A model generated the notes under the pieces. The model had not been told where the DNA came from. It ran no database searches and saw only the letters and a program-made list of their open reading frames with translations. A stretch of 64,000 bases of DNA from Rhizobium sp. 2MFCol3.1 (GTDB taxonomy: Bacteria > Pseudomonadota > Alphaproteobacteria > Rhizobiales > Rhizobiaceae). Shown here one piece after another: positions 7,700 to 16,931 of this stretch. The stretch is from the NCBI RefSeq assembly GCF_000377565.1, contig NZ_KB898362.1, positions 156,327-220,326 of the forward strand. Direction: 5' to 3'. Each line of letters starts with the position of its first letter. The first letter of the stretch is position 1. Both the position numbers and the translations under genes were made by a program.

Positions 7700-8305
7700 A
7701 TGAAAACACGCGAAGATCGCCAGGCACAGCGGGCAGCCATGCCGCGCACGCAGCTCAGCGCCCATCACATGGAAAACGCGCGCCTGCTGCCCGATCGCGG
7801 CGAATTGCTCTATCGTATTCCCAATGGCGGCGTCGGCGTCGAGATCGGCGCGGCATTCGGGGAATACACGGCGGAGATTCTCGAAAAGAATCGCCCGGCT
7901 CAGCTTTATCTCATCGATCCCTGGAGCATGGACCGCTACAGCTCCGGCCTCGACCAGATCCACACGCAGTTCGGCAAGCAGATCGAAAGCGGGCAGCTGC
8001 ACCTGATGCAGGGTACCTCGCTGGAGAAACTCGCCGAGTTCGAGGACGATTTTCTCGATTGGGCCTATATCGACACCGATCACTCATTCGAACTCACCTG
8101 GCAGGAACTGCTGCTCTGCGACCGCAAGGTCAAGCGGACCGGCCGCATCGCCGGCCACGACTTCTGCACCGGCAATACGGTGAAGCCGATCGTCTATGGC
8201 GTCGTCGAGGCCGTCACCAAGTTCTGCAAGGATTATGGCTGGCAGTTCGAATTCCTGACCGTCGAATCGCATGCGCACTTCTCCTTCTGCCTGAAGCGGC
8301 TCTGA
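7700..8305 (+). CDS. Class I SAM-dependent methyltransferase
   Basis: This 201-aa protein has the start of a Rossmann-type methyltransferase fold: motif I VGVEIGAAFGEYTAEIL near residues 46-62, the acidic end of beta-2 in LYLIDPWS, and a motif IV-like DWAYIDTDHSFE. It resembles the Methyltransf_24 group, often linked to sugar or small-molecule methylation. The substrate cannot be read from the sequence. ATG at 7700 is preceded by GGAGATAGAATC. It stands alone after tRNA-Val. Confidence 0.8.
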   Translation: MKTREDRQAQRAAMPRTQLSAHHMENARLLPDRGELLYRIPNGGVGVEIGAAFGEYTAEILEKNRPAQLYLIDPWSMDRYSSGLDQIHTQFGKQIESGQLHLMQGTSLEKLAEFEDDFLDWAYIDTDHSFELTWQELLLCDRKVKRTGRIAGHDFCTGNTVKPIVYGVVEAVTKFCKDYGWQFEFLTVESHAHFSFCLKRL

Positions 8306-8395
8306 GTCGCCCGGCGCGTCGCCGCAATTGATCCGTTCCCCTCGCGCAGGCGTAAGCGCTGACAGGCCGATTTGCGGCCAGCGAAGGGATCGATC

Positions 8396-8902
8396 ATGCG
8401 CAACGCCCCTCTTCTTGCCGCCCTCCTCACTCTGGCGAGCCTGCCCGCAACCGGCGCCGCGGCCCGGGACTTTCGGCTGGAGGACTTCTTTGCCGGCAAG
8501 AGCATTGCCGTTGGCCGTTTCCAGGCGATCAACGGTGTCGATCGCAGCTTCAAGGTCAGGCTGACCGGTCGCTGGAACGGCAAAACTCTGATGCTTCGCG
8601 AAGATTTCGCCTATACCGATGGTGAGCGCGATCGGAAGAACTGGCGCTTTCTCAAAACCGCGCCGGGCGCCTATACGGGCACCCGGGAGGACGTCGTTGG
8701 AGAAGCGATCGTCAAGATCGATGGCAATGTGGCGCGTTACAGCTATCTGGTCGATATCGATCCAAGCGCCAAAGAGAATATCGTGAGGTTCCACGACACT
8801 TTGCGGCTGATGCCTGATGGAACATTGCTCAACACGGCGTGGGTGAGCAAGTTCGGATTTCCGGTCGCCAAGGTGCGGGTCGACTTTACCCGGCAGCGGT
8901 AG
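8396..8902 (+). CDS. DUF3833-like exported protein
   Basis: A 168-aa protein with an N-terminal signal peptide (about residues 1-20, MRNAPLLAALLTLASLPATG), so probably periplasmic. The body fits DUF3833 in the spacing of its Gly/Trp/Asp features (FFAGKSIAVGRFQ, LTGRWNGKTLMLREDFAYTDGE, RKNWRF, GYLVDID-like segment). There is no lipobox Cys. The ATG at 8396 with AAGGGA upstream is preferred over an in-frame start at 8372. Function unknown. Confidence 0.7.
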   Translation: MRNAPLLAALLTLASLPATGAAARDFRLEDFFAGKSIAVGRFQAINGVDRSFKVRLTGRWNGKTLMLREDFAYTDGERDRKNWRFLKTAPGAYTGTREDVVGEAIVKIDGNVARYSYLVDIDPSAKENIVRFHDTLRLMPDGTLLNTAWVSKFGFPVAKVRVDFTRQR

Positions 8903-9002
8903 CGGCAGGCGCCGCATGCTGCCCTATCTGTTCCTCTTGGCGCTTGTCGCCGCTTTTGTCCCCTGCTAGTGCCGTGGGCGGCAATCACGAGGAGGATTTT
9001 TC

Positions 9003-9989
9003 ATGAAGCAGCATTCTTTCGGCCACCTGCCGCACACGGTGAGCAATATCGGTTTTGGCGCATGGCAGATCGGCGGTGCCTGGGGCGACGTCAGCGAAGC
9101 TGATGGACGCGCAGCACTCAATGCGGCGCTCGATGCCGGGATCACCTTCATTGACACCGCCGACGTCTATGGCGACGGCCGTTCGGAGAAGATCATCGCC
9201 GATGTGCTTGAGAGCCGTGGCGGCGAGCGCCCGATGGTCGCCACCAAGGCCGGTCGGCGGTTGAACCCGCATGTGGCGGGTGGTTACACCAAGGCCAATC
9301 TCGAGGGCTTTATCGACCGCAGCCTGAAGAACCTCAAGGTCGACAGCCTCGACCTCGTGCAGCTGCACTGCCCGCCGACGGAGGTGCTTTATCGCCCTGA
9401 GGTGTTCGAGGGGCTGAACGAGCTGCAGAAGGCCGGCAAGATTCGCGGCTATGGCGTCAGCGTCGAGAAGGTCGAGGAAGCGCTGAAGGCGATCGAGTTC
9501 CCCGGCGTGGTGAGCATCCAGATCATCTACAATCTCTTCCGCCAGCGCCCGAGCCATCTGTTTTTCCGCGAGGCGCGGGAGAAGAACATTGCCGTCATCG
9601 CTCGCGTGCCGCTGGCAAGCGGCCTGCTCTCCGGCAAGATCAGCCGCGAGACGACGTTCGCGAGCGACGACCATCGCAACTTCAATCGCCACGGCGAAGC
9701 ATTCGATGTCGGCGAGACCTTCGCGGGCGTTCCCTTCGAGGTTGGACTGCAGGCGGTCGAAGAGGTTCGCAAGCTGGTTCCCGAGGGCGCCACGATGGCG
9801 GCGTTTGCGCTGCGCTGGATTCTGATGAACGACGCCGTCACTGTGGTCATTCCCGGCGCCCGCAATGCCGAGCAGGCGAAAGCCAATGCGGCGGCCGCCA
9901 GCCTGGCGCCGCTGACGCATGAGGTGATGGCCGCGAGCCACGAGATCTACGACCGGCTGATCGCGCCGCATGTGCATCAGCGCTGGTAA
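9003..9989 (+). CDS. Aldo/keto reductase
   Basis: A 328-aa NADPH-dependent oxidoreductase of the AKR superfamily with a TIM-barrel fold. The segment FIDTADVYGDGRSE carries the catalytic Asp and Tyr, MVATKAG the Lys, and the His lies in LVQLHCPP. The C-terminal NADP-binding region is VIPGARNAEQAKAN. SD GAGGATTTTTC precedes the ATG. The physiological substrate is unknown. It ends at a bidirectional terminator shared with the convergent pyrophosphatase. Confidence 0.93.
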   Translation: MKQHSFGHLPHTVSNIGFGAWQIGGAWGDVSEADGRAALNAALDAGITFIDTADVYGDGRSEKIIADVLESRGGERPMVATKAGRRLNPHVAGGYTKANLEGFIDRSLKNLKVDSLDLVQLHCPPTEVLYRPEVFEGLNELQKAGKIRGYGVSVEKVEEALKAIEFPGVVSIQIIYNLFRQRPSHLFFREAREKNIAVIARVPLASGLLSGKISRETTFASDDHRNFNRHGEAFDVGETFAGVPFEVGLQAVEEVRKLVPEGATMAAFALRWILMNDAVTVVIPGARNAEQAKANAAAASLAPLTHEVMAASHEIYDRLIAPHVHQRW

Positions 9990-10013
9990 CAGCCGTAACT
10001 ATTTCGCCAAACA

Positions 10014-10043
10014 GAAATGGCCGGGCATCGACCCGGCCATTTC
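10014..10043. terminator. Bidirectional terminator
   Basis: GAAATGGCCGGG (10014-10025), loop CATCGA, CCCGGCCATTTC (10032-10043): a 12-bp perfect stem between convergent genes, with short A and T runs on both sides. Confidence 0.8.
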
Positions 10044-10064
10044 CTTATCTGGGCTTTGCCCGGA

Positions 10065-10667
10065 TTACTTCTTTTCAGCGTAAGCCTTGATGGCGGCGGC
10101 GACTTCGCCCTGTGCCTTCTCGGCGTTTTCGAAGCCGTTCAGCTCGACAACCTTGCGCTTGGCCGGCAGCTGCTTGTAGACGCGGAAGAAAGCCTGCAGG
10201 CGCTCTTGCTCGATCTCCGGAAGATCGGTGATTTCCTTGATCTTGTCGTAGCTCGGATCGATGTCGCTGGCCGGAACGGCAACGACCTTGTCGTCCTGCT
10301 CGCCGCCGTCGATCATCTTCAGGAGGCCGATGGCACGAACCTTGATGATGGCGCCCGGAACGACCGGCTCGCGGGTGTAGACAAGCGCGTCGAGCGGATC
10401 GCCGTCACCGCCGAGCGAGCTGGTGATGGAACCGTAGTTGGCCGGGTAGATGACCGGCATCGACTGGAAGCGGTCCACGACGATGTGGCCGGTCTTGGCG
10501 TCGATTTCGTACTTGGTGAAGCTTCCCTGCGGAATTTCGATCGCCGTGAAGAACTCCTTGCTGTCGTCCTTCGGCTGCGGATAGTCGAGATAGGAAACAT
10601 AGTCGGAAGCGGCGGCGACGCCGGCCGTGAAGAGAACGGCAGCGGCCGCGGAAATAATGGTCTTCAT
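10065..10667 (-). CDS. Exported family I inorganic pyrophosphatase
   Basis: A 200-aa protein that hydrolyses pyrophosphate to phosphate. The active site is seen in YPANYGSI, the three-Asp signature DGDPLDALV and KMIDGGEQDDKVVAVP. Unlike the cytosolic enzyme it begins with a signal peptide, MKTIISAAAAVLFTAGVAAA, so it is likely periplasmic. The ATG at 10667 has GGGGG upstream; an upstream TTG in the same frame is less likely. A separate cytosolic enzyme would be expected elsewhere in the genome. Confidence 0.92.
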   Translation of the reverse strand: MKTIISAAAAVLFTAGVAAASDYVSYLDYPQPKDDSKEFFTAIEIPQGSFTKYEIDAKTGHIVVDRFQSMPVIYPANYGSITSSLGGDGDPLDALVYTREPVVPGAIIKVRAIGLLKMIDGGEQDDKVVAVPASDIDPSYDKIKEITDLPEIEQERLQAFFRVYKQLPAKRKVVELNGFENAEKAQGEVAAAIKAYAEKK

Positions 10668-10798
10668 AAGAGATACCCCCAATTGGCATTGCGAAGAAAC
10701 GCCCCCCGCCTATGGGGTTTGCATTACAGCGATGTGACATATGCCGGGCGCTCGGGACCATCCACATGACAATCTCGTGAGCGCCCGGAGCAGCTATG

Positions 10799-11710
10799 TT
10801 ATGCGGTTCCGCGCTCGCGCTTCATCTCGTGGCGCATGAGGAACAGCGAGGCGCAGAGAATCAGGCCGGCACCGAGCCACAAATAACCAGCCGGCGCATA
10901 GCCGAAGACCAGCCAGCCGGCGAGAACGTTGAGCGGCAGCTTCAGATCGTCGAAGGGCTGGACATAGGCGGCATCGGCGGCACTGTAGGCGAGCGTGAGG
11001 AGGTACTGGGCGATCGCCGTCAACAGGCCGGCTGCGACGAGCAGCATCAACACCGTGCCTATTGGCATTGCGAAGCCTGCCGCAGCGGCGAGACCGCCGT
11101 TGACGGGCGTTAGGAGCACGAGCAGCCACACGGTGATCGTCTCAGGCTTCTCGATCCCCGTCAGGCTCTTGGTGATCAGCGACGAGGCGCCCCAGAGCAG
11201 TGCCGACAGGATCGGCAACAGTGCCGCCCAGCTGAAACTGTCCGACCAGGGCTGCAGGATGATCATGGCGCCGGCGAAGCCACAGGCCGTGGCGCCCCAG
11301 CGCACTGCCCCTACCCGTTCACCGAGGAACAGGCGGGCGCCGAGGATGATGAAGAAGGGCGAGGTCATGACGAGCGCGATCGCCTGCCAGATCGGCACGC
11401 TCGCAAGACCAGCGACCCAGGTCTGGACACCGAGCGCGGCCAACACGACGCGGAGGATGTGGCGCGAGGGGTATTGGGTGCGCATCGCGCCAAGGCCGGT
11501 CTTCCACAGGAAGGGCAGCGAGAAGACGAGCGCGAAGGCATATTGCCAGAAGGCGACCGAGGCGGATGGGAAGGCCAAGGTCATCGTCAGCCACTGGGTG
11601 ACGACGTTGAGAATGGCAAAGGCGATGCCGGCGAGCACCATCCAGCTTGCGCCGGCGAGTGCACGCGATGCGGATATGGAAACCTGGGTAGTCTGATTCA
11701 TGTTATTCAT
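10799..11710 (-). CDS. ribN: Riboflavin transporter RibN (EamA/DMT family)
   Basis: A 303-aa integral membrane protein with about 10 helices in two EamA repeats. An FMN riboswitch directly upstream on the same strand identifies the substrate class, as for the RibN riboflavin transporter described in Rhizobium leguminosarum. Two ATGs 9 bases apart (11710 and 11701) are possible and neither has a strong SD. The symbol rests on the family plus the riboswitch; a general DMT metabolite exporter is the alternative. Confidence 0.9.
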   Translation of the reverse strand: MNNMNQTTQVSISASRALAGASWMVLAGIAFAILNVVTQWLTMTLAFPSASVAFWQYAFALVFSLPFLWKTGLGAMRTQYPSRHILRVVLAALGVQTWVAGLASVPIWQAIALVMTSPFFIILGARLFLGERVGAVRWGATACGFAGAMIILQPWSDSFSWAALLPILSALLWGASSLITKSLTGIEKPETITVWLLVLLTPVNGGLAAAAGFAMPIGTVLMLLVAAGLLTAIAQYLLTLAYSAADAAYVQPFDDLKLPLNVLAGWLVFGYAPAGYLWLGAGLILCASLFLMRHEMKRERGTA

Positions 11711-11790
11711 CCGAACAAAAGGACCAACATAAATCAGGACGCATGAACGCGGGTGCCGACGCGGCGGACGACCCGCCCCGCGTACCCTGC

Positions 11791-11936
11791 TCATTCTCTT
11801 TCATCCGGACTATGACCGTCGGCTCCGGAATTCAACCGGATCTGCTGACCCTTCCCACCTGAGGTGAAAAGGCGCTCGCGGGCTCAAGCTTGCGCTCTTA
11901 CCGCCGGTGGGGAATTGCACCCCGCCCTGAGAATGA
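11791..11936 (-). promoter_or_regulatory. FMN riboswitch (RFN element)
   Basis: On the minus strand the conserved RFN core is easily read: AGGGCGGGGTGCAATTCCCC, CCGGCGGTA, GGGTCAGCAGA, CCGGTTGAATTCCGG, GCCGACGGT and AGTCCGGATG. The closing stem is CATTCTC/GAGAATG. It lies about 80 bases upstream of ribN. No terminator follows, so control is more likely at translation initiation: FMN binding would shut off riboflavin uptake. Confidence 0.96.
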
Positions 11937-12060
11937 TCCATGCGTAGTTGAAAGCCGCGATCGCGGCAAGTCTCGCAAATGCGAAAAGGGTCCGGCTTTC
12001 GCCGAACCCTTCGAATACTTGTGCTGCCGGTCTCGTTGCCCGGCTGCCAAGCAAATCCAA

Positions 12061-12336
12061 TCAGCCGTTGACGGCTTCCTTCAGGCCCTTGCCGGGCGTG
12101 AACTTCGGCACGTTGCGTGCCGGAATGTCGACTTCAGCGCCGGTCGACGGATTGCGGCCCTTGGTGGCAGCGCGATGGGAAACGGTGAAGCTACCGAAAC
12201 CAGCGAGGCGAACGTCGCCCTTGCCCTTGAGTTCAGCCTGGACAACTTCGAAAACAGCGTCGACGGCCGAAGCGGCATCGGTCTTCGAGAGTCCTGCCTT
12301 TTCGGCAACTGCGGACACGAGTTCATTCTTGTTCAT
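12061..12336 (-). CDS. hup: HU family DNA-binding protein
   Basis: A 91-aa nucleoid protein. The start MNKNELVSAVAEKAGLSKTDA and the DNA-binding arm GFGSFTVSHRAATKGRNPSTG with PARNVPKFTPGKGLK are diagnostic of HU-beta-like proteins. The ATG at 12336 has AGGGG upstream; longer frames upstream are not coding. It lies downstream of lon but is separated from it by a terminator, so it has its own promoter. Confidence 0.96.
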   Translation of the reverse strand: MNKNELVSAVAEKAGLSKTDAASAVDAVFEVVQAELKGKGDVRLAGFGSFTVSHRAATKGRNPSTGAEVDIPARNVPKFTPGKGLKEAVNG

Positions 12337-12468
12337 GTTTCCACCCCTTTCAAATGGTTCGAAACGACTCAAATCTATAGCCGGGCACGGAATTTGGTGC
12401 ATCAGGCCCGCCGCACCCCAAAGAGCCTGCAAATAAAGGAAAAGCAAGCGTCTCCGTACGGTTTTCAC

Positions 12469-12500
12469 AAAAAAAGGCTGGCAAAAATGCCAGCCTTTTC
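12469..12500 (-). terminator. Terminator of lon
   Basis: On the minus strand GGCTGGC, loop ATTTTT, GCCAGCC, then seven Ts: a classical intrinsic terminator 40 bases after the lon stop (stem 12476-12495). Confidence 0.9.
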
Positions 12501-12541
12501 AGGGTTTTTAAGCAATAGGGCACGAATGTGGCAAACAAGGC

Positions 12542-14956
12542 TCAATGAGCGATGGAAGTGCCGCTTTCGTCGTGCCCTTCGACCGTTGCGATAACAGGCG
12601 TTTCCACCGTGCCATCCCACTCGATCGCCTCCGGTCTGCGGACCAGAGCATGCTTGATCACCTCGCCCATACGGGACACTGGGATGATCTCCATGTTGTT
12701 CTTCACGTTATCCGGGATCTCCGCCAAGTCCTTGGCGTTTTCTTCCGGGATCAGAACAGTCTTGATACCGCCGCGCAGTGCGGCGAGCAGCTTTTCCTTC
12801 AATCCGCCGATCGGCAGAACGCGACCACGAAGCGTGATTTCGCCCGTCATCGCCACGTCCTTGCGAACAGGGATACCGGTCATGATCGAGACGATCGCGG
12901 TGGCCATGCCGACGCCGGCCGATGGGCCGTCCTTCGGCGTGGCGCCTTCCGGCACGTGGACGTGGATGTCCGACTTGTCGAAGCGCGGCGGCTCGATGCC
13001 GAAATCGACAGCGCGCGAGCGGACGTAGGACGCCGCAGCCGAAATCGATTCCTTCATCACGTCCTTCAGGTTGCCGGTGACGGTCATGCGACCCTTGCCC
13101 GGCATCATGACGCCTTCGATCGTCAGCAACTCACCACCAACCTCGGTCCAGGCCAGACCGGTGACGACACCGACCTGATCCTCGCCCTCGGCTTCGCCGT
13201 GACGGAAGCGCGGAACACCCAGATAGTCCGAAATGTTCTCGGCGGTAACCGCGACCGATTTCGTCTTACCCTTGATGATCTCGGTGACCGCCTTGCGGGC
13301 GAGCTTCATCAGTTCGCGCTCGAACGAACGGACACCGGCTTCGCGTGTGTACTGCTGGCTGATCGCCATCAGGGCATCGTCCGAAACCGAGAATTCGTTC
13401 GGCTGCAGAGCGTGTTCCTTGATGGCCTTCGGCAGCAGGTGCCGCTTGGCGATCTCGCGCTTTTCGTCCTCGGTGTAGCCGGCGATACGGATGACTTCCA
13501 TGCGGTCCATCAAGGGCGCAGGGATATTCAGCGTGTTCGCCGTCGTGATGAACATCACGTCCGACAGATCGTATTCGACCTCAAGGTAGTGGTCCATGAA
13601 GGTCGAGTTCTGTGCCGGATCCAGCACTTCGAGCAGAGCCGACGACGGATCGCCACGGAAATCCTGGCCCATCTTGTCGATTTCATCGAGCAGGAAGAGC
13701 GGGTTGGACTTCTTCGCCTTCTTCATCGACTGGATGACCTTGCCGGGCATCGAGCCGATGTAGGTGCGGCGATGACCGCGAATTTCAGCTTCGTCACGAA
13801 CGCCGCCGAGCGCCATGCGGACATACTCACGGCCGGTCGCCTTGGCGATCGACTGGGCGAGCGAGGTCTTGCCGACACCCGGAGGGCCGACGAGGCACAG
13901 GATCGGACCCTTGATCTTGGTCGCGCGAGCCTGGACAGCCAGATACTCGACGATGCGCTCCTTGACCTTGTCGAGACCGAAGTGATCGGCTTCGAGGATC
14001 TTTTCGGCGTTGTTGAGATCCGTCTTGATCTTCGACTTCTTGGACCACGGAATACCGAGCAGCCAATCGAGATAGTTGCGCACGACGGTGGCTTCCGCCG
14101 ACATCGGGCTCATCTGACGCAGCTTCTTCAGCTCGGCATCGGCCTTCTCGCGACCTTCCTTGGAGAGCTTGGTCTTGGAGATGCGCTCTTCCAGTTCGGC
14201 CATCTCGTCGCGGCCTTCCTCGCCGTCGCCGAGCTCCTTCTGAATCGCCTTCATCTGCTCATTCAGGTAGTATTCGCGCTGGGTCTTCTCCATCTGGCGC
14301 TTGACGCGCGAGCGGATGCGCTTCTCGACCTGAAGGACCGAGATCTCACCTTCCATGAAGCCGAGCGCCTTTTCGAGGCGTGCCTTGACGCTGGTGGTTT
14401 CCAGCATCTCCTGCTTCTCGGTGATCTTGATCGACAGGTGCGAGGCAACCGTATCGGCCAGCTTCGAGTAGTCATCGATTTGGCTGGCGGCGCCAACGAC
14501 CTCGGGCGAGATCTTCTTGTTGAGCTTCACGTAGCTCTCGAATTCGGACACGACCGAGCGGCTCAGCGCTTCCAGTTCGACCGGATCGTCGTGCGGCTCT
14601 TCGAGCACATGACCGAGGGCTTCATAGAAATCCTCGCGGTCGGTGTAGGCGTCGATTTCAGCGCGCGCGCGACCTTCGACGAGAACCTTGACGGTTCCAT
14701 CGGGAAGCTTCAGCAGCTGCAGAACGTTGGCGACGGTGCCGACATTGTGGATGGCGGACGGTTCGGGATCATCGTCGCTGGCATTGATCTGCGTGACGAG
14801 CATGATCTGCTTGTCCGAGCCCATGACTTCTTCGAGCGCGCGGATCGATTTCTCGCGGCCTACGAAAAGAGGTACGATCATGTGCGGAAAGACCACGATG
14901 TCGCGCAGGGGCAATACTGGATAAGCGGTGCTCGCAACTGACGTTTTCTTCGTCAT
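12542..14956 (-). CDS. lon: ATP-dependent protease Lon
   Basis: An 804-aa AAA+ serine protease of normal length. The N-terminal substrate domain (YPVLPLRDIVVFPHMIVPLFVGR), Walker A GPPGVGKTS, Walker B LFLLDEIDKM and the proteolytic Ser in PKDGPSAGVGMA are all present, with the catalytic Lys in the later GLKEKLLAA segment. It degrades misfolded and short-lived regulatory proteins. SD GGAAAGGAAATAAA precedes the ATG. Gene order clpP-clpX-lon-hup is common in this group. Confidence 0.98.
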   Translation of the reverse strand: MTKKTSVASTAYPVLPLRDIVVFPHMIVPLFVGREKSIRALEEVMGSDKQIMLVTQINASDDDPEPSAIHNVGTVANVLQLLKLPDGTVKVLVEGRARAEIDAYTDREDFYEALGHVLEEPHDDPVELEALSRSVVSEFESYVKLNKKISPEVVGAASQIDDYSKLADTVASHLSIKITEKQEMLETTSVKARLEKALGFMEGEISVLQVEKRIRSRVKRQMEKTQREYYLNEQMKAIQKELGDGEEGRDEMAELEERISKTKLSKEGREKADAELKKLRQMSPMSAEATVVRNYLDWLLGIPWSKKSKIKTDLNNAEKILEADHFGLDKVKERIVEYLAVQARATKIKGPILCLVGPPGVGKTSLAQSIAKATGREYVRMALGGVRDEAEIRGHRRTYIGSMPGKVIQSMKKAKKSNPLFLLDEIDKMGQDFRGDPSSALLEVLDPAQNSTFMDHYLEVEYDLSDVMFITTANTLNIPAPLMDRMEVIRIAGYTEDEKREIAKRHLLPKAIKEHALQPNEFSVSDDALMAISQQYTREAGVRSFERELMKLARKAVTEIIKGKTKSVAVTAENISDYLGVPRFRHGEAEGEDQVGVVTGLAWTEVGGELLTIEGVMMPGKGRMTVTGNLKDVMKESISAAASYVRSRAVDFGIEPPRFDKSDIHVHVPEGATPKDGPSAGVGMATAIVSIMTGIPVRKDVAMTGEITLRGRVLPIGGLKEKLLAALRGGIKTVLIPEENAKDLAEIPDNVKNNMEIIPVSRMGEVIKHALVRRPEAIEWDGTVETPVIATVEGHDESGTSIAH

Positions 14957-15371
14957 TTTATTTCCTTTCCATCGTCCCGTTGCCGGGCTCTTCTGGCGCG
15001 ACCGTTTGGGACCGGCCGCACTCTCACTTGGATTAACAAGTGGAGGTTCTGACTATGCTTTTCAAGCTGCCACATGGCCCGTGTCCGCTTGGACATGACA
15101 GCTATGCTACAACGGAACACCTCACTATGTCGCGCCTAGCTGGACCGGCGCTGACCATTTCCGAACCGGCTAAAATACAACGCCGAAACACACCAACGGA
15201 ATCATTGCATAATTGCCAAGGGCGGATGAATTCGCAACGGCAACGAACGTGGTTTCAGGCGTCATCAGCAAGTTTTATCGGCATTTGGAGGTGCCGCGAA
15301 CGGTTTTTCAAATAGAAAGGGGCCCGCCAACGGCAAGCCCCTTAAATTCACGGTTCGTATCGCGCTGATAC
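14957..15371. other. lon-clpX intergenic region
   Basis: This 415-base gap contains the clpX terminator at 15317-15343 and an exact inverted repeat, CACTTG-N6-CAAGTG (15025-15042), about 70 bases before lon. On the minus strand CTTGAA (15061-15066) just above it could be the -35 of a heat-shock type promoter, but I cannot find a good -10. No gene is seen. Confidence 0.5.
15317..15343 (-). terminator. Terminator of clpX
   Basis: Minus strand AAGGGGC-TT-GCC-GTT-GGC-GG-GCCCCTT followed by TCTATTTG, about 30 bases after the clpX stop. Confidence 0.7.
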
Positions 15372-16649
15372 TTAGGCCGAGGCGTTGGCCTTTTCTTCCT
15401 GGCGATCCGCGTAGATGTAGAGCGGCCGCGAGGAGCCGCGGACGACTTCGTCGGAAATGACGACTTCGCGCACGCCTTCGAGCGTCGGCAGTTCGAACAT
15501 CGTGTCGAGCAGGATCTTTTCCATGATCGAACGAAGGCCGCGGGCGCCGGTCTTGCGGGTAATCGCCTTGCGGGCGATTTCGCGAAGGGCGTCCTCGTGG
15601 AAAGTCAGCTCGACGTCTTCCATCTCGAACAGGCGCTGGTACTGCTTGACGAGCGCGTTCTTCGGCTCCGACAGGATCTGGATCAGTGCGTCCTCATCGA
15701 GGTCCTCGAGCGTCGCCAAAACAGGCAGACGACCGATGAACTCAGGGATCAGGCCGAACTTGACGAGATCTTCCGGTTCCAGTTCGCGCAGCACTTCGCC
15801 GACGCGACGGTCATCCGGAGCGGCAACGCTTGCGCCGAAGCCGATCGAGGTCTTTTCGCCACGGGCAGAAATGATCTTGTCGAGACCGGCAAAGGCGCCA
15901 CCGCAGATGAACAGGATGTTCGTCGTGTCGACCTGCAGGAATTCCTGCTGCGGATGCTTGCGGCCGCCCTGCGGCGGTACGGAAGCGACCGTGCCTTCCA
16001 TGATCTTCAGAAGCGCCTGCTGCACGCCTTCGCCCGACACGTCGCGGGTGATCGACGGGTTGTCGGACTTGCGCGAAATCTTGTCGACTTCGTCGATGTA
16101 GACGATGCCGCGCTGCGCGCGCTCGACGTTGTAGTCGGCAGCCTGCAGAAGCTTCAGGATGATGTTTTCGACGTCTTCACCGACATAGCCGGCTTCGGTC
16201 AGCGTCGTGGCATCGGCCATCGTGAAGGGAACGTCGATGATGCGGGCGAGCGTCTGGGCAAGATAGGTCTTGCCGCAACCGGTCGGACCGACCAGCATGA
16301 TGTTCGACTTCGCAAGCTCGATTTCGCCGTTCTTGGTGGCGTGCGCGAGACGCTTGTAATGGTTGTGAACGGCAACGGACAGGATCTTCTTCGCCTGACG
16401 CTGGCCGATGACGTATTCGTCGAGGACCTTGATGATGTCCTGGGGCGTGGGAACGCCATCACGGGACTTGACCATCGAGGACTTGTTTTCCTCGCGGATG
16501 ATGTCCATGCACAATTCGACGCATTCATCGCAGATGAAAACTGTCGGTCCGGCAATCAACTTGCGGACTTCGTGCTGGCTCTTTCCGCAGAAGGAGCAGT
16601 ACAGGGTGTTCTTAGAGTCGCCGCCGTTGCTGCCGCTGACTTTGCTCAT
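15372..16649 (-). CDS. clpX: ATP-dependent Clp protease ATP-binding subunit ClpX
   Basis: A 425-aa AAA+ unfoldase that feeds substrates to ClpP. The N-terminal zinc-binding domain has Cys18, Cys21, Cys40 and Cys43; Walker A is GPTGCGKT, Walker B is IVYIDEVDKI, and the RGERSIGFG-like pore region and sensor motifs are intact (ARGEKTSIGFGA). The C-terminal GARGLRSIMEKILLD is conserved. SD GGAAGGAAAG precedes ATG. It lies 282 bases after clpP and may share its transcript. Confidence 0.98.
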   Translation of the reverse strand: MSKVSGSNGGDSKNTLYCSFCGKSQHEVRKLIAGPTVFICDECVELCMDIIREENKSSMVKSRDGVPTPQDIIKVLDEYVIGQRQAKKILSVAVHNHYKRLAHATKNGEIELAKSNIMLVGPTGCGKTYLAQTLARIIDVPFTMADATTLTEAGYVGEDVENIILKLLQAADYNVERAQRGIVYIDEVDKISRKSDNPSITRDVSGEGVQQALLKIMEGTVASVPPQGGRKHPQQEFLQVDTTNILFICGGAFAGLDKIISARGEKTSIGFGASVAAPDDRRVGEVLRELEPEDLVKFGLIPEFIGRLPVLATLEDLDEDALIQILSEPKNALVKQYQRLFEMEDVELTFHEDALREIARKAITRKTGARGLRSIMEKILLDTMFELPTLEGVREVVISDEVVRGSSRPLYIYADRQEEKANASA

Positions 16650-16931
16650 ATCACTTTCCTTCCAGCACGCCGCATTTCAAGGTGAAAGTGCGGTCAACTC
16701 ATTGGCCTGCCCCACTTGGAGCTACAGCCGGCCAAGGCCGTCAAGGGGTACGAACCGGGTCCAGACTAGGCCGTCTTGGCCCCGGCGGCAACGAACTCCC
16801 CTTCGAAGCCAAATGCTATGTCATAAAAATTCAACATAGCATTAATACTTGAGAATGGTTCACCCGCCACTCGGTTTATTCCCTAGTTCGATCACAAATG
16901 AGATAGAACTGTGGCGGGGAAAACACCATCC

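Noticed and set aside
10744..10788. Inverted repeat CCGGGCGCTC / GAGCGCCCGG after ribN
   Set aside because: Considered as a ribN terminator, but the loop is 25 bases and no U-run follows; not listed as a feature.
12545..14941. 798-codon plus-strand open frame opposite lon
   Set aside because: Mirror frame of lon, with no recognisable protein features.
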